A stretch of 64,000 nt of DNA from Methylotenera sp. Lineage in GTDB: Bacteria > Pseudomonadota > Gammaproteobacteria > Burkholderiales > Methylophilaceae. Position numbers and translations under genes: made by a program. The notes under the pieces are model-generated. The model made no database searches and was not told the DNA's origin. It worked only from the letters and a program-made list of their open reading frames with translations. This document shows positions 35,873 through 43,894 of this stretch, in pieces. Location: NCBI RefSeq assembly GCF_030684185.1, contig NZ_JAUXOY010000028.1:95373-159372 (forward strand). Direction: 5' to 3'. The first letter of the stretch is position 1; every line of letters starts with the position of its first letter.

Positions 35873-36823
35873 ATGGAAAACCGAGCTTACGCAATTGCAG
35901 TGGGTATATTCACCTTAGTGCTTGGAATAGGGCTGGTGTTTGCATATTGGTGGATCAGCGGCTCACAGCAGGCCCGCACAGCCTATACGGTAAGCTCTCA
36001 ATTGCCAGTGACTGGCTTAAGCCCAGAAGCTGCCGTGAAATTTCGTGGTGTAGATGTTGGCAAAGTAATAGATATATCAATAGATCCTTCTTCGCAAACC
36101 ACTGTCATGATTAACATTGCAGTCGCACAAAATTTGAAACTGACTAGTGAGGCTTATGCTGAGCTTCGTCGACAAGGGTTAACTGGACTTGCCTATATTG
36201 ACTTAAATGACGAAAGTATAAATTTGACTGCACTGCCAGCCGGCAGCATTATTCCGCTTCGGCCAACTCTTGTAGATGAGCTAATGTCTAAAGGTTCAGA
36301 ACTCACTGCACAACTGGAAACACTGCTTCGAAACAGTAGTCAGTTCACAGCTTCTGCAAACCAATTTTTGACAAAAATTGATATCCAGAAATTGAATAAG
36401 ACAATAGAAAATTTTGAAAAAGCCTCAGAAAAAGCATTGCCAGCAATCGATTCTGCAACAAATATGTTTAACAATGCCAATAAAATGGTGTCCGATAAAA
36501 ATCAAGTCCAGCTTGCTCAAACATTAGAGAGCATGCAGCAGACTTTTGATGCTACAAAACCACTTATCAATGAACTAAGCCTAACAGCTAAAAAATTCCA
36601 CCACACAACCGATCAGTTTGAAATCAGCACCAACCAACTCACCAACACACTAGGCAATGAAACCTTACCGCAGTTACATGCACTCACTCAAAATATGAAT
36701 CGAAGCACCATTCATTTCAACCAATTCATTGATGTTCTGCAAGATAATCCGCAAAGCATCCTGTTTGGAAAACCAGTTTTGCCAGCAGGACCAGGTGAAG
36801 AAGGATTTACCGCTAAGCCATGA
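35873..36823 (+). CDS. mlaD: MlaD-type MCE-domain protein
   Basis: 316 residues: one N-terminal membrane anchor (AIAVGIFTLVLGIGLVFAYWW), an MCE domain (~residues 38-115: LPVTGLSPEAAVKFRGVDVGKV, LRRQGLTGLAYIDLN), then a long helical part of about 170 residues. The anchor plus helical tail is longer than E. coli MlaD (about 180 aa) and could form a bridge through the periplasm, as in PqiB/LetB-like or TGD2-like proteins. It binds lipid in the hydrophobic tunnel of the MCE ring. Confidence 0.93.
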   Translation: MENRAYAIAVGIFTLVLGIGLVFAYWWISGSQQARTAYTVSSQLPVTGLSPEAAVKFRGVDVGKVIDISIDPSSQTTVMINIAVAQNLKLTSEAYAELRRQGLTGLAYIDLNDESINLTALPAGSIIPLRPTLVDELMSKGSELTAQLETLLRNSSQFTASANQFLTKIDIQKLNKTIENFEKASEKALPAIDSATNMFNNANKMVSDKNQVQLAQTLESMQQTFDATKPLINELSLTAKKFHHTTDQFEISTNQLTNTLGNETLPQLHALTQNMNRSTIHFNQFIDVLQDNPQSILFGKPVLPAGPGEEGFTAKP

Positions 36824-36832
36824 GGATTTAGA

Positions 36833-37432
36833 ATGCAACCCGTCATTTTATTGTTAACAGGCAGCCTGATTGCAAGCACTCTGGTTGCTTGTGTCGGCAT
36901 CAACAAAACCAGTCAAAATATAGCTGTTTATGATTTCGGCTTGTCTGTTCCAAGCGAAAGTAATCAACAAATTACTTTAAAAATATTATTAGAAGAGCCA
37001 GTTGCAGCGGAATCACTCAATCATAATAAAATTCGTTACCGCCTGAACTACCAAAATCCTTCGCGCGTTTTTTTCTATACCGAGAGTCGCTGGGCAGGCT
37101 TACCCACAGAGTTGTTTTCAAGCAAACTAAGCAAAATAGTGAATTTAACAAAAACGCCAATGAATTGCAGCCTGAAACTAAAAATAGAAGCTTTTGATCA
37201 AGTGTTTCAAACAGTAGCGACTAGTGAGGGTATCGTTCAGTTGAGCGCACTCGTAGTTGAGAAAAAATCCAAAAAGATTATCTCAAGCCAACTTATTACA
37301 GAAAGCGTGACATCCCTCTCACCTAACGCACAAGGCGGAACGGCTGCGCTGCAACAGGCAAGCGAGAATGCACTGAAAAAAGTAATTACTTGGGGAAATA
37401 TGATTGCTGATAACAGTGAGCTTTGCCGATAG
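36833..37432 (+). CDS. ABC-transport auxiliary lipoprotein (PqiC/DUF330-like)
   Basis: 199 residues with a lipoprotein signal (IASTLVACVG, lipidated Cys at residue 20). The mature domain (YDFGLSVP, LNYQNPSRVFFYTESRWAG) fits the auxiliary lipoprotein family that partners MCE systems at the outer membrane. Its place as the fourth gene, where classical mla operons carry mlaC, indicates a Pqi-like outer-membrane end instead of a soluble shuttle. It lies 9 nt after mlaD. Confidence 0.85.
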   Translation: MQPVILLLTGSLIASTLVACVGINKTSQNIAVYDFGLSVPSESNQQITLKILLEEPVAAESLNHNKIRYRLNYQNPSRVFFYTESRWAGLPTELFSSKLSKIVNLTKTPMNCSLKLKIEAFDQVFQTVATSEGIVQLSALVVEKKSKKIISSQLITESVTSLSPNAQGGTAALQQASENALKKVITWGNMIADNSELCR

Positions 37433-37600
37433 TTGATTTTAATTTTCAGCTTAGGGTCGTGAGTGCAGGTTACTTTGTGATGTCTAGGGATAAGTCTAAT
37501 CTCGTAGTTTATTTGCGAAACCCATCATATGATTTTTTTGCATAGCGACGAAAAAATTCAAAAATCAACCGTAGCATATGGCATGCTTGATTTAACAAAG

Positions 37601-38701
37601 TTAAGTCTTGCTAGTAAGCCACTGTCTACGCCAGAAAATCAAAATCATAATAAGTGCGATAGTCGTCATTAAACCCATAGCCCACCAGAAGCCATTTTTC
37701 TCGGCCAACCATGGCATTTCGTGGAAATTCATGCCAAAAATACCTGCAATCAACGTGGCTGGCATAAACAGCATGGCAACAACTGTTAATGCACGGACTT
37801 CTAAATTCACACGATTACTCACGCTCGCCATGTAAATATCCATCATGCCACTTAGTGAATCACGTATGGACTCAAGTGACTCTATGAAATTCACCGTGTG
37901 ATCATACACATCACGTAAATAGGGCATGGTGGTCGGTTTAAAGAAATTATTTTCATTCCGTATTAAATTGTTAATCACTTCACGTAATGGCCACACAGCC
38001 CTGCGTAGCTCTATGCTGACATGCTTAAGCTGATGAATGCTATGCAGCTCCATATTGGTCGGCTTGTGTAAAAGCACTTCTTCCAGCGCTTCGCTATCCT
38101 CGCCCACGTCTTCAAGCACATTAAAATATCTATCTACAATGCTATCCAACAATGAATAAGCTAAATAATCAACCCCAAGCTCGCGAATATGAGCACGGCT
38201 AGTACGAAGCCGCTCACGTACTGGTTCAAAAATACCGGTTGAGCGCTCTTGAAATGTCAGCAGGTAATTACGCCCTAACACCAAACTGATTTGCTCGGAA
38301 CTCACAGCCATACTGGATTTTTTATAATCAAAACTGCGGGTTTCTAAAAAAACATAATCATCGAATTCATCTATTTTTGGACGTTGCTCGGTATTAAGAA
38401 TATCTTCCAAAACAAGCGGATGCAGGCGAAATGAATCGCCAATTTGTTTAATTAAAGCAACATCATGCACGCCGTGAATATTCAACCAAAGCATTTTAGA
38501 ACCGACATATTCATCCAGCTTGATTGAAGCAATATCTTCAATGGTAAGCCATTTTTCGCTCAGATCTGCAGCATCATATTCAATCAAACTCACCTTGGGC
38601 TTTACCAATTTTGCCGCATCGGTATCCACTTGCCCTACATACACAAGAGAGCCAGGCGGCAGGCCAATCTTTTTGTTATGACTTTTTTTATGTTTACGCA
38701 T
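37601..38701 (-). CDS. corA: CorA-family magnesium/cobalt transporter
   Basis: 366 residues: a large N-terminal cytoplasmic domain and two C-terminal helices with the signature GMN at residues 323-325 (ATLIAGIFGMNFHEMPWL). A basic His/Lys-rich N-terminus (RKHKKSHNKKIG) precedes the family start. It pentamerises in the inner membrane to admit Mg2+. It lies 15 nt after the second efflux permease, so it may be read from the same transcript, an uncommon pairing. Confidence 0.95.
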   Translation of the reverse strand: MRKHKKSHNKKIGLPPGSLVYVGQVDTDAAKLVKPKVSLIEYDAADLSEKWLTIEDIASIKLDEYVGSKMLWLNIHGVHDVALIKQIGDSFRLHPLVLEDILNTEQRPKIDEFDDYVFLETRSFDYKKSSMAVSSEQISLVLGRNYLLTFQERSTGIFEPVRERLRTSRAHIRELGVDYLAYSLLDSIVDRYFNVLEDVGEDSEALEEVLLHKPTNMELHSIHQLKHVSIELRRAVWPLREVINNLIRNENNFFKPTTMPYLRDVYDHTVNFIESLESIRDSLSGMMDIYMASVSNRVNLEVRALTVVAMLFMPATLIAGIFGMNFHEMPWLAEKNGFWWAMGLMTTIALIMILIFWRRQWLTSKT

Positions 38702-38716
38702 ATTTACTATAATAAC

Positions 38717-39919
38717 TTATTCTGCACGCAATGCTTCAATCGGGTCTAGACGGGAGGCGCTAACAGCGGGTAAAACGCCTGCCAGCAAGCCAATCACACC
38801 TGAAATCACCAATGCAATAAACGCAAAACTCCAAGGCGTATGCACTGGAAAAGTGGGCATGAGTAGGTGTAACGACTGCGCCAAGCCAATGCCTAACAAT
38901 AAACCCATCGCGCCGCCAAGCACGGCTAGAATCACGGATTCACTTAAAAACAAACCTAAAATAGTACGTCGACGCGCGCCAAGCGCAACTAACAAACCGA
39001 TTTCGTTGGTGCGCTCTGTAACTGAAATCGTCATGATGGTAACAATACCCACACTGCCCACTAGTAAAGAGATGCCGCCCAGCGCTCCCACTGCCATCGT
39101 CAAAATGTTCAGAATATTTGAAAGTGTTTTCAACATATCTTCTTGGGTGGTAATCGTAAAATCTTCGCGCCCATGGCGTAATTTCAACCGTTTCTTGACT
39201 GCATCTGCCACTGCAACAGAAGAAGTGCCTTCTTTATACAGCACATGAATTTCCATAAGGCCTTCGCGGTTGTATAGCTCCAGAGCGCGCTCAGCAGGAA
39301 TATAAGCGGTATCATCTAAGTCTATCCCCAGAAACTGGCCTTTGGGTTCTAAAATGCCAATCACTCTAAAATGCAAGCCGCCGATACGCACCCGCGCACC
39401 TAGAGGATTTTCTGTACCGAATAACTCTTTCCGCAGTTTGCTACCCAGCACCACAAACGCGCGCGAACTACCCGCGCCTTCACTCGGTAAAAAACTGCCC
39501 GTTTGCACTTTGGCACTGAACACGTTAATAAAATCTGCATCCACGCCATATATCGTACTGCGCCGCAAACGGCCATTCGCCTCAACTTCAGAATTCCCCC
39601 ACACAGTTGGGCTAGAGCCTGTCACATTCGGCAATTTTTTAAGCGCGCGGGCGTCTTCTATAGTGAGCAAACGCGCAGTGGTGGGAAAGCCCGTTGGCGG
39701 TTGACCGCCTGTTTTGACTTTTCCTGGAGAAATACCAATGACATTGGTGCCAAACTGAGTGAATTCTTTTAGTACAAACTGATGTACACCTTCACCAATC
39801 GAGGTGAGCAAAATCACAGCGGCAATGCCGACGGCAATGCCTAACAACGTCAAAAAGCTGCGCAGGCGGTGCGAAATTATCGCTTGAATAGCAAATCGGC
39901 CAGAGTCCGCTAACAACAT
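38717..39919 (-). CDS. MacB-like ABC permease (FtsX domain), second copy
   Basis: 400 residues: N-terminal helix, a MacB-type periplasmic core domain (~residues 50-245), and three C-terminal helices forming the FtsX domain (GSVGIVTIMTISVTERTNEIG, ARRRTILGLFLSESVILA). Related to the permease just upstream (39,923-41,131), with which it probably forms a heterodimer. It lies 3 nt after that gene. Unlike MacB, the ATPase is a separate gene. Confidence 0.92.
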   Translation of the reverse strand: MLLADSGRFAIQAIISHRLRSFLTLLGIAVGIAAVILLTSIGEGVHQFVLKEFTQFGTNVIGISPGKVKTGGQPPTGFPTTARLLTIEDARALKKLPNVTGSSPTVWGNSEVEANGRLRRSTIYGVDADFINVFSAKVQTGSFLPSEGAGSSRAFVVLGSKLRKELFGTENPLGARVRIGGLHFRVIGILEPKGQFLGIDLDDTAYIPAERALELYNREGLMEIHVLYKEGTSSVAVADAVKKRLKLRHGREDFTITTQEDMLKTLSNILNILTMAVGALGGISLLVGSVGIVTIMTISVTERTNEIGLLVALGARRRTILGLFLSESVILAVLGGAMGLLLGIGLAQSLHLLMPTFPVHTPWSFAFIALVISGVIGLLAGVLPAVSASRLDPIEALRAE

Positions 39920-39922
39920 GAT

Positions 39923-41131
39923 TTATCGCTTCGATAACGCCTGAATCGGGTCAAGCCGGGCAGCGCGGCGTGCAGGCATCACACCAAACACCAAGCCAGA
40001 AATAAGCGCAGTCGCCAAGCCCGCCAGCACCGCCCACAGTGGCGGATACGCAGGAAAACTAGGATACAAATGCCGCAATACGGCCGCACCCACATAGCCT
40101 AGCCCAACACCCACCACAGCACCAGACAACGACAATAAAATCGCTTCGACCATAAATAGCTGGCGTACCGCAGAGGAAGTCGCACCGAGCGCTTTGAGTA
40201 GGCCGATTTCACCCGTGCGCTGCGTAACCGACACCAGCATCACATTCATCACCAAAATGCCCGCTACCGCCAAGCTTATTGCTGCAATGCCAGCTACACC
40301 GAGTGTGAGCACATTCAAAATCTTATCAAAGGTTTCCAGTATTGCATCCTGCGTAATCACCGTCACATCTTCTTCACCGTCATGGCGCTGAGTGATGGTT
40401 TTCAGTACATGCGCTTTTACTTCAGCAATCTGCTCACGGCTGCGCGCTTCTACCAAAATGCGGAAAAGCGTATTGCTGTTCAACATTGCTTGCGCGGTTG
40501 CCACAGGCACAATCAGCAATTCATCAGTAGTCATGCCCATGCCTTGCCCACCTTCGCTTAGCACACCAACTACGCGCAAGCGCCTATCGCCCACCCGCAC
40601 CGTTTTACCCAGCGGATTTTCAGTGCCGAATATCTCGCGACGAATCACTGCGCCAAGCACCACTTCGGCCGAACCATGCCCGACTTCATCTTTAGAAAGA
40701 AAACGCCCTAGCCCAACCTTCATCTGGCGCACATTGATGTAATCATCATTAGTGCCCAGCAGCATGGCTTCACGCAATTTTCCAGCCGCGTTGATTTCTG
40801 TCGTGGCAACCAAAATCGGCGCAACACGTTTAACTTCCGGCAGCCTGAGCAAAGCATTTGCATCTTCTATTGTTAAATCGCGCGGAGTACTTGTTACTAA
40901 ATTCGCCGGGTTAAAGCCGCGCGTTTCAGAACGACCTGGCAACACAATCACCAGATTCGTACCAATCGCAGAAAATTGCTCAACCACATAACGCCGCGCA
41001 CCATCACCCAATGCCGTAAGCATGACCACTGCAGCCACACCAATCGACATCGCTAATACCAGCAAGCCTGCGCGCAAAGGTGCGGCAGTGGCTGCATTAG
41101 TTGCAAAACGAAATGTATCGGTAATCTTCAA
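39923..41131 (-). CDS. MacB-like ABC permease (FtsX domain), first copy
   Basis: 402 residues with the same layout as its neighbour: a helix near the start (GLLVLAMSIGVAAVVMLTALG), a periplasmic core domain, then FtsX helices (VAGILVMNVMLVSVTQRTGEIG, and LGATSSAVRQLFMVEAILLS). It works with the ATPase (6 nt upstream) and the adaptor to export a substrate through a TolC-type channel, none of which is encoded here. Confidence 0.92.
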   Translation of the reverse strand: MKITDTFRFATNAATAAPLRAGLLVLAMSIGVAAVVMLTALGDGARRYVVEQFSAIGTNLVIVLPGRSETRGFNPANLVTSTPRDLTIEDANALLRLPEVKRVAPILVATTEINAAGKLREAMLLGTNDDYINVRQMKVGLGRFLSKDEVGHGSAEVVLGAVIRREIFGTENPLGKTVRVGDRRLRVVGVLSEGGQGMGMTTDELLIVPVATAQAMLNSNTLFRILVEARSREQIAEVKAHVLKTITQRHDGEEDVTVITQDAILETFDKILNVLTLGVAGIAAISLAVAGILVMNVMLVSVTQRTGEIGLLKALGATSSAVRQLFMVEAILLSLSGAVVGVGLGYVGAAVLRHLYPSFPAYPPLWAVLAGLATALISGLVFGVMPARRAARLDPIQALSKR

Positions 41132-41137
41132 GCCAGC

Positions 41138-41971
41138 TTATCCTTCATTAGGCTGTCTTGAAGCAGGCAGACTAGAAACGGGTTCAACTGGAACAGTTTG
41201 GGCATTGTCGGTTGGAATATCAACGCTCGGAATAATGTCAGTTGGCAGACCATCTCTTGAAGCATCATTGGCCTCAACATGACTATTTGTAACATCGCTG
41301 GCAATGCCGCCATCTTCCATTCTTATTTGTCGGCGTGCGCGCGCACCAAGCGCTTGGTCATGCGTCACCACTATCAGCGTCATGCCTTGGGCATTCAGCT
41401 TTTCTAGAAGTTTCACCACTTCTTCACCCGTCACGCGATCCAGATTACCTGTTGGTTCATCCGCTAGCAAAACGGCTGGGCGGAGTATCGTGGCACGTGC
41501 GATAGCCACGCGTTGGCGCTGCCCGCCAGAAAGCTCATTAGGGCGATGATTCGCTCTATCGGTTAAGCCGTATTCTTTAAGAGCCTGTGATACGCGTTTG
41601 ACGCGTTCAGCTGCTGGAAAACCTGACAACACCAGCGGTAACTCGATATTCGCAGCCGCAGTCAGGCGCGGTACTAAATGAAAGCTCTGAAAAATAAAAC
41701 CGATACGTTCGCTACGCACGGCTGCCAATTCATCAGCATCCAGCGTCGTTACATCGCGACCTTCTAATTTATAAGTACCCTCATCTGGGCGATCTAGCAG
41801 ACCAATCAAATTAAGAAGGGTAGATTTGCCAGAGCCAGATGGCCCCATCACAGCAATGTATTCGCCGCGCGCAATATTCAAATCTACATTACGCAAGGCA
41901 TGTACTTTGCTGTCACCTAGGTAAAAAGTGCGATTAATGTCACTGAGTGAAATGAGGCTTTCATCAGGCAT
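41138..41971 (-). CDS. MacB/LolD-type ABC ATPase
   Basis: 277 residues. Walker A is GPSGSGKST, the signature LSGGQRQRVAIARA, Walker B AVLLADEPTGNLD. The family core ends near residue 225; a ~50-residue Pro/Ser/Asp-rich tail (SRDGLPTDIIPSVDIPTDN) follows, without known function. It lies 6 nt after the adaptor and 6 nt before the first permease. Confidence 0.95.
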   Translation of the reverse strand: MPDESLISLSDINRTFYLGDSKVHALRNVDLNIARGEYIAVMGPSGSGKSTLLNLIGLLDRPDEGTYKLEGRDVTTLDADELAAVRSERIGFIFQSFHLVPRLTAAANIELPLVLSGFPAAERVKRVSQALKEYGLTDRANHRPNELSGGQRQRVAIARATILRPAVLLADEPTGNLDRVTGEEVVKLLEKLNAQGMTLIVVTHDQALGARARRQIRMEDGGIASDVTNSHVEANDASRDGLPTDIIPSVDIPTDNAQTVPVEPVSSLPASRQPNEG

Positions 41972-41977
41972 ACGGAA

Positions 41978-43156
41978 TTATTTCGCCTTGATTTTATTGA
42001 TAGCAGAGTCAGTACCATTTTCGGGCGTCACCTTAATACCCGCTTTTACACCTTCACGCTCTAATGAAGTGACAATGCGGTCGCCTTCTTTCAAACCTTC
42101 CAGCACTTCGGTAAATTCCCAATTGGTAATGCCTGTTTTAATGATGCGCTCTTCCAGAATTTGAGTTGTTGGCTGGTACACTAGCACTTTGTTACCTTCC
42201 AGCAAAGTAGTGGTGGGCACACGTAAAGTATTATCGTGGCTATCCAGCACAATTTCGACGTCGGCACTGTAACCCACCAGCAATTTTTTGCCGTCCTCTG
42301 CATTGTCCAGCGAAACTTCCACATCAACCGTACGTGCTTGCTTTTCAACTGCCACCACATAAGGTGCAACACGTTTCACCCGACCAGTAAGTGGTTGATT
42401 TGGCAGTGCATCTAAAGAAACGCGGGCAACTTGACCAATGCGTATCTTGGGCGCATCCACTTCATCCATCGGCGCTTCAATATATAAACAAGAGTCATCA
42501 ATTAAATCAATGGCGGGCGGCGTGGCTACACCGGGGGGAGAAGGCGTGGTGTACTCACCTATTTCGCCGACAATATCCGCCACGATACCGTCAAATGGTG
42601 CTACCAATACGGTTCTATCCTGCTCGACCTTCGTCACTTTTACCCGTGCCTGCGCTTGGCTCATGTCGGCACGGGCGGCATCACAGCCAGCACGGCGTGA
42701 TTGCGCTTCGTAACGCGATTTTTCTTCACCACTTTTTGAAATAAAACCCTTCGCACGTAGCTCAGCCATGCGCCCCGCTTCACGCTCTGCGTTTTCAGCC
42801 ACGGCACACGCCTCAGCGATGCGTTTTTGGCTACTTGTCACCTGCGTTTGCGCCAGACTACTTTGCGCCTGCTGGTCATCGTTCCATAGACGCAGTAATA
42901 CTTGCCCCTTTTTAACGTGATCGCCTTTTTTAACGCCAAGAAAAGCAATACGCCCACCGCTAATCGGCGATAGTCGTGTGCGCAAGCAAGCTTCTACGCT
43001 GCCTGCGCGCGTATTTGCCACGCTAGCTTCTACTTTGCCCCGCCCCACTTCAACCAACGCCACCATAATCGGCTTAGGGCGGCTAAACCACCAAAACGCT
43101 GAGCCTACGCCCACTAAAAGTATAAGAATGATGATAATGCGTCGCATAGAATTCAT
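41978..43156 (-). CDS. HlyD/MacA-type periplasmic adaptor of an efflux system
   Basis: 392 residues: an N-terminal anchor (RIIIILILLVGVGSAFWWF), a biotinyl-lipoyl-like domain (LSPISGGRIAFLGVKKGDHV), a coiled-coil hairpin of about 90 residues with Ala/Arg/Glu heptads (~95-180), and a beta-barrel (VARVSLDALPNQPLTGRVKRV). It links the ABC pump to an outer-membrane channel. First gene of the five-gene operon; a perfect inverted repeat lies about 75 bp upstream. Confidence 0.93.
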   Translation of the reverse strand: MNSMRRIIIILILLVGVGSAFWWFSRPKPIMVALVEVGRGKVEASVANTRAGSVEACLRTRLSPISGGRIAFLGVKKGDHVKKGQVLLRLWNDDQQAQSSLAQTQVTSSQKRIAEACAVAENAEREAGRMAELRAKGFISKSGEEKSRYEAQSRRAGCDAARADMSQAQARVKVTKVEQDRTVLVAPFDGIVADIVGEIGEYTTPSPPGVATPPAIDLIDDSCLYIEAPMDEVDAPKIRIGQVARVSLDALPNQPLTGRVKRVAPYVVAVEKQARTVDVEVSLDNAEDGKKLLVGYSADVEIVLDSHDNTLRVPTTTLLEGNKVLVYQPTTQILEERIIKTGITNWEFTEVLEGLKEGDRIVTSLEREGVKAGIKVTPENGTDSAINKIKAK

Positions 43157-43229
43157 TTATATGTTGATATGTTTAGCGTATCACTTTATGTATCGCTGCG
43201 GATTGATATAAATCTATTCTGGCTGGTTA

Positions 43230-43255
43230 TTTTTGTATAAACCTATATACAAAAA
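43230..43255. promoter_or_regulatory. Inverted repeat upstream of the efflux operon (possible operator)
   Basis: TTTTTGTATA and TATACAAAAA are perfect 10-bp complements around a 6-base spacer. The site lies 74-99 bp before the adaptor ATG and just after the flavin-reductase stop (43,304). AT-rich arms and absence of GC stem argue against a terminator and for a repressor site; the regulator is unknown. Confidence 0.5.
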
Positions 43256-43303
43256 TTTAAAAGGTAACCTGCTAATCACCAGAGTGATTGTCTTAGCAAC
43301 CAA

Positions 43304-43894
43304 CTAGACCGATGATTTTAATGCGATGCCGGTGGCAAAGAACGCACCGCCAGCAATGTGGTGGATGGTGCGCAGCTTGTCATATTCAACTTTGTCATGC
43401 CCTTCAAAATGCCAATGACCATTTGAGAATACGCGTTCATCGGCATGCGCCGCAACCACTTCGGCGATGAATAAATCGTAAGTGTTTTGATTATGCGGTT
43501 CGGGGATGAGCTTACATTCCAGCCACGCTACGCAATCTTTCAGCAAAGGTGCATCAATTTCTGTTGCAGGAAAAGTTTCTAACCCATACAGCGCAAATTT
43601 ATCAGTATCTACTAAATCACGCCCAGAAGTCGTGCCCACTTTACGCGCAATATCTATCTGCGCCACACACGGCACGTTAATGGCAAACGTGCCAGAAGCT
43701 TCAATCAATTCGCGGGTATAAGCACTTTTATCAATTACCACAGTGATTTTAGGTGGGTCAAAATCCAGCGCACAAGCCCATGCTGCCGCCATGATGTTTT
43801 GTTTGCCGTTATAGCTTGAAGAAATAAGAACGGTGGGGCCGTGGTTTAGGAGGCGATAGGCTTTAGAGAGTTCAACGCGGCACATCGAAAGCAT
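43304..43894 (-). CDS. Flavin reductase family protein (FMN-binding split barrel)
   Basis: About 196 residues from ATG 43,894, whose A is the last base of the glnS TAA (TAATG), so it is translationally coupled to glnS. The pattern GPTVLISSSYNGKQNIMAAAW, FDPPKITVVIDKSAYTRELI and FAINVP matches flavin reductase-like FMN-binding proteins. Likely uses FMN in the cytoplasm; substrate unknown. An in-frame TTG at 43,906 is a less likely start. Confidence 0.88.
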   Translation of the reverse strand: MLSMCRVELSKAYRLLNHGPTVLISSSYNGKQNIMAAAWACALDFDPPKITVVIDKSAYTRELIEASGTFAINVPCVAQIDIARKVGTTSGRDLVDTDKFALYGLETFPATEIDAPLLKDCVAWLECKLIPEPHNQNTYDLFIAEVVAAHADERVFSNGHWHFEGHDKVEYDKLRTIHHIAGGAFFATGIALKSSV

